Shown here piece after piece: positions 46,085 to 56,160 of a DNA stretch of 64,000 bases (position 1 is the stretch's first letter; every line of letters begins with the position of its first letter). Made by a program: the position numbers and the translations under genes. Under the pieces are notes generated by a model. The model was given only the letters and a program-made list of their open reading frames with translations. It made no database searches and had not been told where the DNA came from. This DNA comes from Nilaparvata lugens (taxonomy: Eukaryota > Arthropoda > Insecta > Hemiptera > Delphacidae), in assembly GCF_014356525.2 (NCBI RefSeq), contig NC_052507.1:43009295-43073294 (forward strand). Reading direction: 5' to 3'.

Positions 46085-46440
46085 ATTTGTTGTTGTTCGG
46101 AAGCCGGGTAAAAATGAATTGCTGTCGGGTAGACAATGATTTCTTAGTTTTTCAGAAGCAGCGCGCTCCTCAGCGGGGCTTCAACCTACGAAAGTTATGA
46201 TTTATTTCGACAATAAATAAAGCGCCAGGACGATTTTAATTAAAGGACAAAGCTCCACCAGCCTAGTTGGTGACGTTAGAATCCCTCGCAAACCGAATTA
46301 ATTCGAATCCCTGCGGTCGAATAACGGAAACTAATAAAACGTTCGGAATTTAATTTTTCTAGCGGCGATAAATTCAAGGTTAAACAAGCTACTAATGGAA
46401 TTTCAGAAATTCGGCATGTTTCACTCGTTACTGCAGTAAT
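46085..46440. other. GC-richer island with TAAT cores and a tRNA-like A/B-box pair
   Basis: Less AT-rich than its surroundings, no open frame, and full of homeodomain-type cores (GATTTTAATTAAAG, CGAATTAATTCG). At 46261-46322 GCCTAGTTGGTGAC (A-box-like) is followed about 40 bp later by ATTCGAATCCC (B-box-like), the spacing of a Pol III internal promoter. I could not fold a full tRNA, so this may be a SINE head, a decayed tRNA or coincidence. A conserved regulatory element is the alternative. Confidence 0.25.
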
Positions 46441-46474
46441 GCGCCGAATTCCAAGGAAGAAGGCAGCTGCACCT

Positions 46475-46765
46475 GTCTGTGTGTGTGTGTGGTGTGTGTG
46501 TGTGGTGTGTGTGTGTGTGTTTGTGTGCGTGTGTGCGTGTGTGTGTGTGTGTCTGTGTGTTGTGAGAGATGTATGTAATGTGTCGCGCCTCTCCTGGAAT
46601 CATTCCAAGTTGTTAACTGACCAGCAGCTGTGATCTAATTGAAGAAGAAGAAGAAGAAGAAGAAGAAGAAGAGAAGAAGAAGAAGAAGAGAAGAAGAAGA
46701 AGAAGAAGAAGAAGAAGAAGAAGAAGAAGAAGAATAGGAAGAAGAAGAAGAAGAAGGAGAAGAAG
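46475..46765. repeat. GT/TGTG and GAA microsatellites
   Basis: An impure (TG)n run lies at about 46478-46562. A (GAA)n run with GAGAA interruptions spans about 46641-46765, followed by ATAA-type repeats to 46815. Phe/Leu/Ser-repeat ORFs here are artefacts. Confidence 0.9.
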
Positions 46766-46901
46766 AATATAAACATAATAACTAATAAATAGATAAATAA
46801 ACAAATAAATGAACATAATAACTAACTTTATCTTAGACTAAATCTTGGATAATCTATCAATAAACCAGAATACATTTAAACAAACCAGAATATCATTCGA
46901 A

Positions 46902-47219
46902 AGGCATTTGGGCGGGCGAAGACCGCTATCCAACCCCACACAGTCATAAAAGGCGATTGGGCGGGCGGAGCCCGCCTCCCAGCCGGAGCGCGAAGCGCGG
47001 AGGCTGCTATCCATCCCTATACAGTTACAAAAGGCGATTGAGCGGGCGAAGCCCGCCTCCCAGCCGGAGCGCGAAGCGCGGAGGCTGCTATCCAACCATA
47101 TACAATCATAAAAGGAGATTGGGCAGGCGAAGCCCGCATCCCAGTCGGAGCGCGAAGCGCGGAGGCCGCTAACCCACCTCACTGGGGTTCAGGGGGCGAA
47201 GCCCCCTGCCGACCGCTAA
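46902..47219. repeat. GC-rich 81-bp minisatellite with GCGAAGC hairpins; possible Helitron 3' end
   Basis: Unit starts near 46951, 47032 and 47113 give a period of 81 bp; a shortened first unit begins at 46902. Units pair GCGGGC-GAA-GCCCGC and GCGC-GAA-GCGC, i.e. two hairpins with a GAA loop; the first full unit has GCGGGCGGAGCCCGC for the former. The array ends with GGGGGCGAAGCCCCC (47191-47207) followed by CTGCCGACCGCTAA. A strong hairpin about 10 bp before CTRR is the Helitron 3'-end pattern. The base composition is very unlike the AT-rich flanks. The 27-residue-repeat ORFs are by-products of 81 being divisible by three. Confidence 0.85.
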
Positions 47220-47883
47220 GTGCGAGTTTTATAAGTATAGATAAAAGATTCCTAATGAAGAAATAGCAGAATGATTTCGTTTTGTATCCAGCGTTATTGT
47301 CCTGTCACCAGCTGGCTCAAATCTTTGAATAGTAGACTTGAGATGCGCGTGAACACTAGCGTCAGGTGATCAATTATTATAACGGCAAGGAAAGTTGTGT
47401 AAGTATGCCACATCAGATTTTTATACTAAGTTAGGCTTACTGTGCATTTTGAAAATACCGTGAAATTCATATTATTTTATGCATACTATAAGTTTCATTC
47501 CATATGGAAATAGCAAAGATAACAAACATAGTAACCATATTTTCATTCTCATTTATCATATGAAGTAATTCTCATTCATGATAAATGAGAAGCTAATAAT
47601 TCAAATCAAATCGAAAAATTTATTTTGCCAATCATAAAGTTAACAATCATAAATAAAATACTAATAGTCTACAGAATTGCAGTAAAAACTTGAACTTGAG
47701 TTTTTAATTGGCGTTGCCAGCAAAATCTAAGTTTGAGTGCCAACGAGTGCAACGAGTACCAAAATGTGTCATTTTTTATTTACTTGAACATGAATGATGA
47801 TCGAAGATTCTATTTAAATAGTGGTTATAGTAATTTTAGTAATATAATATATGAAAAAATGTAGCTTACTGGGAATAGTATCA
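47220..47883. other. AT-rich spacer with an isolated Helentron-like terminus
   Basis: At 47383-47422 GGCAAGGAAAGTTGTGTAAG leads to CACATCAGATTTTT, clearly the 3' terminus of the family seen at 60037-60076 and 61376-61413, but the rest of that element is not recognisable here. The remainder shows no feature. Confidence 0.5.
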
Positions 47884-48221
47884 AAGAAAAAGTTTTTTAA
47901 TAAATAACTTTTAGATTAGTTATTTTTGGTAAATTGAATGACTTTCTCAAAAATTGATATTTTCAAAAAATTTTTGTTTTATTCAATCAACAATACCATG
48001 AAGAACTTATCCCATGAATCTCATGGATTTATCTCTTAGCGAATTTGAAATGTTCTGTCCCAAAAATTTAATCTTTAGACGCTCATATCTCAAAAAGCGA
48101 TGATCGGAAAAAAATGTTCTCTTGAGAAAACTTTTTTTTCAATAGCTTTATGATAATATACAAATTGGAAAACTTTAAAAATATCACCAGTAGAAAGTTT
48201 ATTTCTAGCCTTTGCACAGCC
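47884..48221. mobile_element. Third, left-truncated copy of the GGCTGTGCAAAGG MITE family
   Basis: Shares with 31930-32228 the order TTAGTTATTTTTGGTAAATTG, TTCTGTCCCAAAAA, GATCGGAAAAAAATGTTCTC, CACCAGTAGAAAGTTTATTT and CTAGCCTTTGCACAGCC. It is more diverged than the tandem-duplication copies, and its left inverted arm is missing. Confidence 0.7.
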
Positions 48222-48289
48222 TTTTCACAAGTGTAAGTAAGATCAGTGTCTGCCAAGCGCTTCACTTCATCCCAGCTTGAGCCAGTAAA

Positions 48290-48980
48290 GATGTGTCATT
48301 TGAAAAGATGTCTCATGAAAGATCGAATGAAAACCAGCTATATCAAGTTTCAATTGAGCATTGATGTATAGCAGGCATAGAATTAGTGATAGAACTGTTC
48401 CCTGTGGAAGGCCGAATTCAGTTACTTTACTTGTTTTTCCATCTATAGTTCGAATTTTTGTGATCGTTCAAATAATTCTCAAAAAAAACTCTAAACCTGT
48501 GCAATGAAAACCTATACTCTCCAACTTTTTCAAGAGGAAGATGTGAGGAATAGTATCAAATGCCTTGACTTATCCAAATAGACAGTCAAGGTCCTTTTGC
48601 TCATCTGAAAGTTATTTGTCACAATCCTCACCAGCTCTTTTATTGCATCCTCAGTGGATTTTCCCTCTTCAAAACCAAATTGATTTTCTGCTATTAAATT
48701 ATGCCTCTGAAGATATTCCATTATATATCCAGCCTCATCAATATTTCAAAAATCTTAGACAGATTACTTATTAGACTAATAGGGCGGTAATTTTCAGGAA
48801 CTACTTGTTCTTCACCTGATTTAAATAGCAGTTATATTTGCAACCTTAAAGTGAGAAGGATAATGATCTGTTTCGTAACATTTGTTTAACAAAATTGATA
48901 AAGACTGATGTATGTATTCTGATATACCTTTCATGAAAACATTGCTTATATTATCAATACCAGGAGATGAATGTATATTT
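48290..48980 (-). pseudogene. Decayed non-LTR RT fragment, cut by element B
   Basis: Read on the minus strand from 48980: HSSPGIDNISN, then after frame changes AENQFGFEEGKSTEDAIKEL, TVYLD, KAFDTIPH, and GLPQGTVLSLILCLLYIN near 48400. Multiple frameshifts and stops. Its 5' edge coincides with the 3' tail of element B, so element B appears to have inserted into it. The other half is not recognisable beyond element B. Confidence 0.75.
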
Positions 48981-49315
48981 TTAATTTATTTATTTATTTA
49001 TTTATTTTATTTATTTGTTTATACATGTCATAGGCCATTACAAGAAAGCATGGACAATTGTCATACAAAAATCAGTCAATAAAAACATAACTTAATCTAG
49101 CAATACTAGTTCTTATTTCTAAACAATGCATTATATTAAGATGACAAAAGTAACTATGACTATGATGCACACTATAATAGATACCACTAACACAAAAAAC
49201 AAACATTTATAGATAAAAAATAGAATAGTAGAGTATGGTACTAAAATATAGTCAGTCTATCAGCCTCTTTCACATAGTAATTAATCTTGAAAATGTTGAA
49301 AGGAAGGCCTAGGAT

Positions 49316-52285
49316 TTAATTTATGAGTGCCTGCCAACTATACGGACACTCCTCAATCAACCAGTCCTTAGTCATTCTTTTGAACAGGCCAAGTGATTGA
49401 GCCTCCTTCAACCGGGTTGGCAACGAATTAAAAACCTTTATACTTCTATGCTCCGTACTTTGTTCATAAAATGCTGTTCGGTGCTGATTAATTCTTACAA
49501 CATTTCTTGATCTGGTGAAATGATCATGAATATCAGATCCTGTTGTCCAACTGTCATGTGACTTATAAGCAAAAATAGCCAGGTTGTAAATATAAAGAGC
49601 AGGAACTGTCATGATTCTTGATGACTTGAAAATGGACCGACAAGAAAATCTATGGGGCTTCCCAAATATGATCCTAACAGTTCTCTTCTGGGCTTTGAAA
49701 ACCATCAGTGCATCTCTTGAAGCACCCCAAAGCAGTATGCCATATGAGAGTAGTGACTCAAAATACCCATGGTAGGCAGCAATCACAGCATCTCTTGCCA
49801 GAACCCCAGATAATCTTGAGATAATGAAGGCTGCTGAATTGAGTTTTTTTATCAGTGATTCCACATGAACTGACCATGCCAAATTCCGGTCGACAGTCAC
49901 TCCCAGGAACCCTGCCGAGGTAGAGGGCTGAACCTCCTCACCATCAATATCAAACTGAAAAGAGCCCAGCTGTGATCGCTGTATCTGGAATTCAATAAAT
50001 GAGGTTTTCTTAATGTTTACCTCCAACAAGTTTGCCTTGCACCACTGAGCCACCTCACTAAGCACAGAGTCTGCAGTCAGCTGAAGTTCATCACTATTCC
50101 TAGCTGTTATTAGGAAATTTGAATCATCAGCAAAGAGAACTGATTTGGCATGATGTACATTTGCAGGGAGGTCATTAATGTAAATCAGAAACAGAAGGAG
50201 GCCCAAAATTGATCCCTGTGGGACCCCTCTCCCAACAGGACGAAGTTCAGACCTGAATTTACCATTAATGACAACACCATTATCACCCTCTATTTCAACC
50301 ATCTGGTTTCTGTTACTGAGATAAGACTCAATCATCGACAAGAAATTACCTCTAATTCCATAGTAATGAAGCTTCCTTAGGAGAATGCTGTGGTTCAGGC
50401 TGTCAAATGCCTTCTTCATATCAACGAAAAACCCCATGACCTTAACACCCTGATCCAATGATGAATAGATATCACTGATGAAACTCTCCAATGCATCTAC
50501 GGTTGACATTCCAGCTCTAAAACCATATTGACACTCACTTAAAAGATTGTTATTCAGGAAGTGAGCCAGCAAGGGGTCATATATTGCTCTCTCCCATACC
50601 TTGGACAAAGAGGTCAAGTTAGCCATAGGTCGGTATTTATCAACTTCCTTCCGAGAGCCTTTTTTGAAAATTGGCTTTAGCTTAGATACCTTGAAGCAGG
50701 CGGGGAATGACCCAGAAGCACATGATCTGTTCAGAAGCTAAGTGACAGGACCACTGACACAATGGAAAAACTCATTTAGTATTTTTGAAGGAATTCCATC
50801 AAACCCACTGAACATTTTCATTTTTAGCTTCTTAGCAATAGATACAACCTCTTGCTCAGACCAAGTTGGCATCACAGAGACAGCAGCATTACCAGGGTTA
50901 GAATTTACAAGTAAGTCACAAAAAGAAGGACCGTCAAAAACCCCCAAACTGAGCCTATTATTCGATGAAACCACCCCAGCAAAGTAGTCATTGAATACTT
51001 CAGCAACTTCACAAAGTGATCCTACTGGGAGGCCATCAATCACAATCGGATACTCAGTACTCACCCTGATGGGAGTATCCTTCCTGATTAGATTCCATAC
51101 AGCCTTAGATTTGTTGTCAGCAGAAGCTATCAGTCTCTTGGGATATTCAGTCTTGAGAGAATGGATCAGCAGTCTGATGTCAGAGGATATCTTTTTGAAC
51201 AACTCACGAAACAGAGTATTTTGAGGATAAGCCTTCATAAACAGCTCCAGGTCTCGCTTCCTGTTACAGAGATCCTTCAAGTAAGGATTTGACCAGGGGA
51301 TCTTTGAAGTATTTCTGGGAATTCCTAACTTTCTCAAAGGAAAGGCCATTTCAAAACCCTGAACAAACATCTGGACAAAGTAATCAGTCTGAGCCTCGTG
51401 GTGAATCTCATTCAGATATATGGGTGACCAGTCACATTGACCTAAGTAGTGAGAGAATTTCAACTTGTTTTGATCAGAGAAAGATCGTTTCATTACAGCC
51501 TTGAGAGATTTCACCTGATGCAGAGGTAAAGGAACAACTATCTCCTGAGCAAAGTGATCGGACAGAGACAAGCTAATCACTCTTGACAATACAGCATCAA
51601 TATATTTGACACTGATGAAACCATTATCCAACAGAGTGGAAGAGTGAGCTGTAACCCGAGTAGGCTCCCCAATCACATCCTGAAGACCATAGGCACAGAA
51701 GACTGACATCAACTCCTGCTTTGAGCTTGAGTTGCTGAGAAAGTCAACATTAAAGTCGCCAATCACAATAATTCCCTTAAATCTCTCAAAAGTTGAAGAA
51801 AGAAGCTTGTCAAGCCTGTCAACAAATGTATCCATTGAGCTGTCAGGGGATCTATAAATACAGACTATTAGAAAATCACCCTCCACAGTCACAGCCGCTG
51901 CCTCAAAGTCTGACTCGCAAACCTCTGCTAAGCTGAATTCAGAGGTCAAAAATCCACATCTTGAATATATGGCCACACCACCGCCCTTTCGTAACTCTCT
52001 GTTGAAATAGCACACAAGATTAAAATTTTCAATATTAACACTTTCACTGCCATTCAACCACGTTTCAGAGAGACATAAGAGATCAACTCCACTTAGAGAT
52101 TTGTTTTCCTGCATGTTTTGAATTTGCAGAGCCAACTCTGTGTTTTTATTACGAATACTTCGAACATTATAGTGCAGGACATTTAGAGTGACTGGGCCTG
52201 ACATAGAATTAGGTGAGTGACCATGGTTGCTTCCAGCCTCAGCAAGACAGTCAATCAGATTTGTGCGATCTACAAATGTTTGCAA
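49316..52285 (-). pseudogene. Element B ORF2: endonuclease-reverse transcriptase with a single TAG
   Basis: One frame of 989 codons, interrupted only by TAG at 50738-50740. Endonuclease: HYNVRSIRNK (Asn), CLSETWL (Glu), GGGVAIYSR, CIYRSPDSS, IGDFNVDF, SSTLLDN, SLSDHFAQ (His). RT: FSGFDGIPSKIL, PIFKKGSRKEVDKYRPM, QYGFRAGMSTVDALE, FFVDMKKAFDSLNHS, GRGVPQGSILGLLLFLIYIN, VLFADDSNFL (DD intact), GFLGVTVDRNL. Thumb and tail: LSYGILLWGAS, QKRTVRIIFG, FNSLPTRLKEAQS. The first ATG before the endonuclease core is at 52204 (MSGPVTLNVLHYNVRS); upstream codons are open, so re-initiation or frameshifting after ORF1 is possible. Function: target nicking and reverse transcription. All visible catalytic residues are present. 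Confidence 0.95.
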
Positions 52286-52293
52286 TCGCTGGT

Positions 52294-53358
52294 TTAATCT
52301 GAAAAATTGATTGGTCTATAAGAGATCAAAACTGGAATTTCATGAGTAGCTACCACATCCTGATCAGTACGGTCAACCACTATAGAATCAGGTGTTGCTT
52401 CAATAGAGCAATGCACACTACCATTTTCGCCAATTCTCTCGTCACATTGGAAAGGACCATCATCACTAGCACGTGAGCCACTACAGAAGGTGGCATCAAC
52501 TGTCACAAAGGATTGTGTCATTGTATCATGAGCACGATAGCAGCTGTCAATTAGGTCACCGCTCACTGCCAGAGAATGAGGTGTGAGAGTATCTGGTCCA
52601 ACATAATAATTATTTCTATCAGAGACTGAATTCTCAGTTACAATTCTGAAAATTCTCTTTGCAACCATGAACTTACCTCTCCTGTTCAAATGAAGACCGT
52701 GACTAGTGTGGAGACGTCTTTCAATAGACCATAAATCTAAAATTTTTACAGAGTGCAGTCTAGACAAACATCTTATGATTCGGTTTATAGCAGCTATAGA
52801 TCTATTTTCAATGGAACTCTCAAAGAGATCGTAACGGTAGGGTATGGTTGATATTATCAGATTGTTGTGTCTGTAGGTCCCAATCACCTCAACTAGTTTA
52901 GCAACAAATCTCTCCTTATCAAGATCATTGAAACCGGAGTGAATACTATTTGTGCCACTCAGAAGCACAATCCAATCATTTCGATTCAGACCTACAGTCT
53001 CATTAGGAGACAACATCCAGTTTGCAAGAGTCTCAAACTTCATCCCGGGGGCCACAGTGGAAACACAAGATATATCATACCCTCGAAGTAACCCAGTTAG
53101 AGGCTCTCTAATTCCCTTACCGTGGCTATCAGCCCAGATATGAATTTTTTGGCTCTCATAATAATTCATATCACTTACCTCTTCACTACAACATGATTCG
53201 GAAAGGCTTTTAATTTGACTTCTTGCTGAATTCATATTTTTTTGTATATCTGACAATAGTTTATTGCTAGAGTTCAATAGTGATTCAAGTTTGGAGATTC
53301 TGTGTACAAGCTTACATCTAATATCATCATAATCCATTTCATTGTCATCACTAACCAT
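52294..53358 (-). CDS. Element B ORF1: coiled coil + SGNH-hydrolase-like protein, 354 aa, intact
   Basis: Uninterrupted 354-codon frame from ATG 53358. Residues about 8-55 form a heptad-rich coiled coil (RISKLESLLNSSNKLLSDIQ). Residues about 72-235 carry the SGNH fold: IHIWADSHGKG (Ser78), VAPGMKFE (Gly105), LLSGTNSIH (Asn137) and HTSHGLHLNRRGK (His223). As in element A, the Asp of the usual D-x-x-H is replaced. The remaining 120 residues are acidic and low in known motifs. No FLYWCH finger or TQT site is visible here, unlike element A. Such ORF1 esterases are known from CR1/L2-type elements and are thought to act in the RNP or at membranes; for this protein that is inference. It ends 8 bp before the ORF2 frame as listed. 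Confidence 0.9.
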   Translation of the reverse strand: MVSDDNEMDYDDIRCKLVHRISKLESLLNSSNKLLSDIQKNMNSARSQIKSLSESCCSEEVSDMNYYESQKIHIWADSHGKGIREPLTGLLRGYDISCVSTVAPGMKFETLANWMLSPNETVGLNRNDWIVLLSGTNSIHSGFNDLDKERFVAKLVEVIGTYRHNNLIISTIPYRYDLFESSIENRSIAAINRIIRCLSRLHSVKILDLWSIERRLHTSHGLHLNRRGKFMVAKRIFRIVTENSVSDRNNYYVGPDTLTPHSLAVSGDLIDSCYRAHDTMTQSFVTVDATFCSGSRASDDGPFQCDERIGENGSVHCSIEATPDSIVVDRTDQDVVATHEIPVLISYRPINFSD

Positions 53359-54084
53359 GTTATTACTAGTATGTATTAATGTAGTATGTTATTAATGTAT
53401 TTATCATGGCAGCAACTTCATCGGAATTTGTAGGAAAAATGAAGAACGAGTCTCGAAAATGTTGATTATGAGTGAATGAATTTTTTTTCTCAATATAAGC
53501 TCAGAACAAGAAAATGTGAAATACATGCATCTCGAAAACAAGAACAAAAACAAATAAACAAGTTTATAATATACAGAGCTGCATAGTAACAAATCACAAA
53601 ATTTAATATTACTTTATTGAGAAAAAAAATACAAACCAGCACGTAAGATGAAACTCACGGACTGCTGGAGGGAGTCTGTCACACTATTTTACTAAAGCAA
53701 TAGAATGGACTGAAAAAAAGAGAAACGAATAAAGAGAGATGAAAAATAAAAACATTTTTGGCCTGTAATCAAAATAGGAAATTAGTATTCAATTATTAAA
53801 GATTATTATGCAAATTATAGAAAGCAAAAGAAAATCTTTAAAAAAGAAACAAAATAGAGATTCAAATTGTGTGAAAAGATTTATTTATTGATTTATATTG
53901 CGAAAAAACGGTAAGAAGAGCAGGGAAAATACGAAAAAATAATAAAGAGGAGGAAAAAGAAATCAAGATAACAGAATGGAAAGAAAAATAGATGGATCAA
54001 CAATAATTAGGAACAAACACTCTAGAACTTCGGGAGTGAGCAACGAAAGTCAAATTTCAATTAATCAATTAATTTTATTCCCAC
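53359..54084. other. AT-rich stretch, includes element B 5' flank
   Basis: The part next to 53358 should be the element B 5' UTR, read on minus. A GC-richer patch at 53640-53690 (minus: GACAGACTCCCTCCAGCAGT) might be its start. The rest is A-rich with no feature. Confidence 0.35.
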
Positions 54085-56160
54085 AATTACAAGCAGCAAG
54101 AGAGACTTTGAAATTTCGTGTCCTACAATCAGTTGAAGATCACGAACACCTTCTTCAGGAAAAAGTGCATCCATAAATTCACGTGGTCAGCAAGGGGAAG
54201 CAGGTCAATAATCGACTATATTATCATAAATCAGAAGTTAGCGAGACAAGTTAGAGATGTAAGGGTCATATAGATGATGAGTGGGAAAATCTGCAAAATG
54301 TCATAAAACAGGCTGCAACAGAAGCTCTTGGGACACAAAGAAAGTGTCAAAACCGAAAAGGCTCCAATGTTCGGAATGATGAGATCAAGGATGCCATGAA
54401 TGAAAAGCAGAAAACCTTCAAGAACTGGCTTAGTCACCCAACAGATGATGACAAGAATATCTATAAGCGAGCAAGGAACTATGCTAAGAAAATTGTGAGG
54501 CAAGTTAATCAGCAGGCATGGGATGTCTTCATATCAAATGTGGAGCATGATTTACATGGTAGACAGGAATTTGCCTACAAGTTCATGAAGTCAGTGGGCA
54601 AAGAATGAAAGAAACGTGTCAAAATAGACTGTGTATCAGAAGAAGATTGGATAAGGCACTATGAAAGACTTTGGTTTGATGAGACGTTGCCAGAAAGAGA
54701 AATTGTGAATTGTGCTTAATTCTATGTTGATGACAGCACCCTTGATGAACTGCTGCTGGCAATCAAACTATCAAAAAACAAGAAAGCTTGTGGTCTTGAT
54801 GGTGTAAATATGGAGCTTATTGAATATGGAGGTATGTTTCTCTATTCAAGGCTGTTGACATTGTACAATATGTGTTGGAAAACCCATAGAATACCTGCGG
54901 CATGGGCAAGCTCAAAAGTTGTGTCATTATACAAGAAAAACGACAGAACACAACCTGAGAATTACCGTGGAGTAAGTCTCCTAAACTACTTCTACAAGTT
55001 GTATGCTGATATTCTCAACATACGTTTATGGGTAATTGCAGAGAACCTGATAGGGGAAGAACAGATGGGATTTCGCAGAGGACGCTCTTGTATGGATGCG
55101 GTCTGAAACAGATCATAGAGAAGAATAGGGAATACAATTGTGAAACTCACATGGCCTTTATCGATTGGCAGAAGGCATTCGACAATGTTTTAAGATCACA
55201 GTTATGGAATATAATGCTCCAAAAAGGCTACCCCAAACATCTGGTTGCTACAATTGAGGGTGCATACACCAATATAGATATTAAAATTATGTTCAGCAAT
55301 AATAAGAAGACAAACTGAATTAGGATAAATAAAGGAGTACAGCAAGGCTGTCCAATGTCCCCGACTTTGTTTAATATATATACAGACGAGATTCTTCATA
55401 TTTGGAATCGATATGTGGACTCAACCATTAAGCTCATCAATACTGTACACATAAACTCTTTATTATATGAAGACGATACTGTAATTATGTTCAACACAGA
55501 AGACCAACTTCAATATGCACTTTTCATGTTAAATAGGATTGGTATGGACATTGGCATGATTATCGCACCACAAAAATCCAAGGTCATGACGTTTAAAGGG
55601 AAGTGGCCAGTTAGATCCAAGATAGTGCTTGAGAACCAAATTTTGGAACAAGTTAAATGCTTCAATTACTTTTGATGCCGTATATCATTTGACAGAGAAG
55701 ATGATGTAAGTGAGAAATTGGTAAAATTCAGTGCTGTGTGTGGTGGAATATGTAGAACAATAGGGAAAAAATCAAGACAAGCCACTCAGATGAAGTTCTA
55801 CAGACTAATGGCTGTACCAATAATAGCTTATGGGAGCGAAGCCTGGGTGTCAATGGAAAAACTGAGTCATGTATCCAAGCAGCCAAAATGAGGTTTCTTT
55901 GAGCAGTCAAAGGTTACACTATGTTGGACTACATAAGAAATGAAGTAATAAGAGCCGAACTGAATGTAGAGTCTCCATTGCAAATATTGAAGAGAAGACT
56001 GGTCCAGCCATCTACTTCGTATGCCAGCAAATAGACTTCCAATTCAAGCTTGGCACTACAAGCCCGATGGGAGAAGAAGTGTCGGACGACCGATGAAGAA
56101 ATGAATGCCGGAACAGGCCAACAGAGCCTGAATCTTGAATGACGATGATGATGATGATGA
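54085..56160 (+). pseudogene. RTE-type endonuclease-RT pseudogene with (GAT)n tail
   Basis: Endonuclease end: QLKITNTFFRKKC, HKFTWSARGSRSIIDYIII (about 54120-54250). RT: a 54396-54608 segment (KNWLSHPTDDDKNIYKRARN), KNKKACGLDGVNMELIEYGG, NYRGVSLLNYFYKLYADIL, GEEQMGFRRGRSCMDA, MAFIDWQKAFDNVLRSQ (catalytic Asp), GVQQGCPMSPTLFNIYTDE, LLYEDDTVIMF (YEDD in place of YADD; the two Asp are kept), VKCFNYF. Then a degenerate C-terminus with AYGSEAWVSMEKL and GRRSVGRPMKKW. Several stops and frameshifts. It ends with (GAT)n at about 56140-56160, the RTE 3'-tail style, exactly where element C sequence begins on the other strand. 5'-truncated. Confidence 0.9.

Larger units (their letters stand above)
48981..53358 (-). 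mobile_element. Element B: near-intact SGNH-ORF1 non-LTR retrotransposon
   Basis: Minus strand order: ORF1 (53358-52294), ORF2 EN-RT (52285-49316, one stop), 3' UTR (49315 to about 49017) and an (AAAT)n tail at about 48981-49016. No large deletions or nested insertions. ORF2's frame is open upstream into the ORF1 end. The 5' UTR lies above 53358, but its edge is not defined. Same group as element A by ORF1 SGNH blocks and ORF2 motifs. Confidence 0.9.

Noticed and set aside
46838..47182. 114-codon minus-strand ORF of 27-residue repeats
   Set aside because: A by-product of the 81-bp minisatellite; 81 is a multiple of three, so any stop-free frame persists. Hairpin structure explains the conservation better.
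52952..53143. Plus-strand ORFs across elements A, B and C
   Set aside because: They are antisense shadows of the ORF1/ORF2 frames, which carry the recognisable domains.
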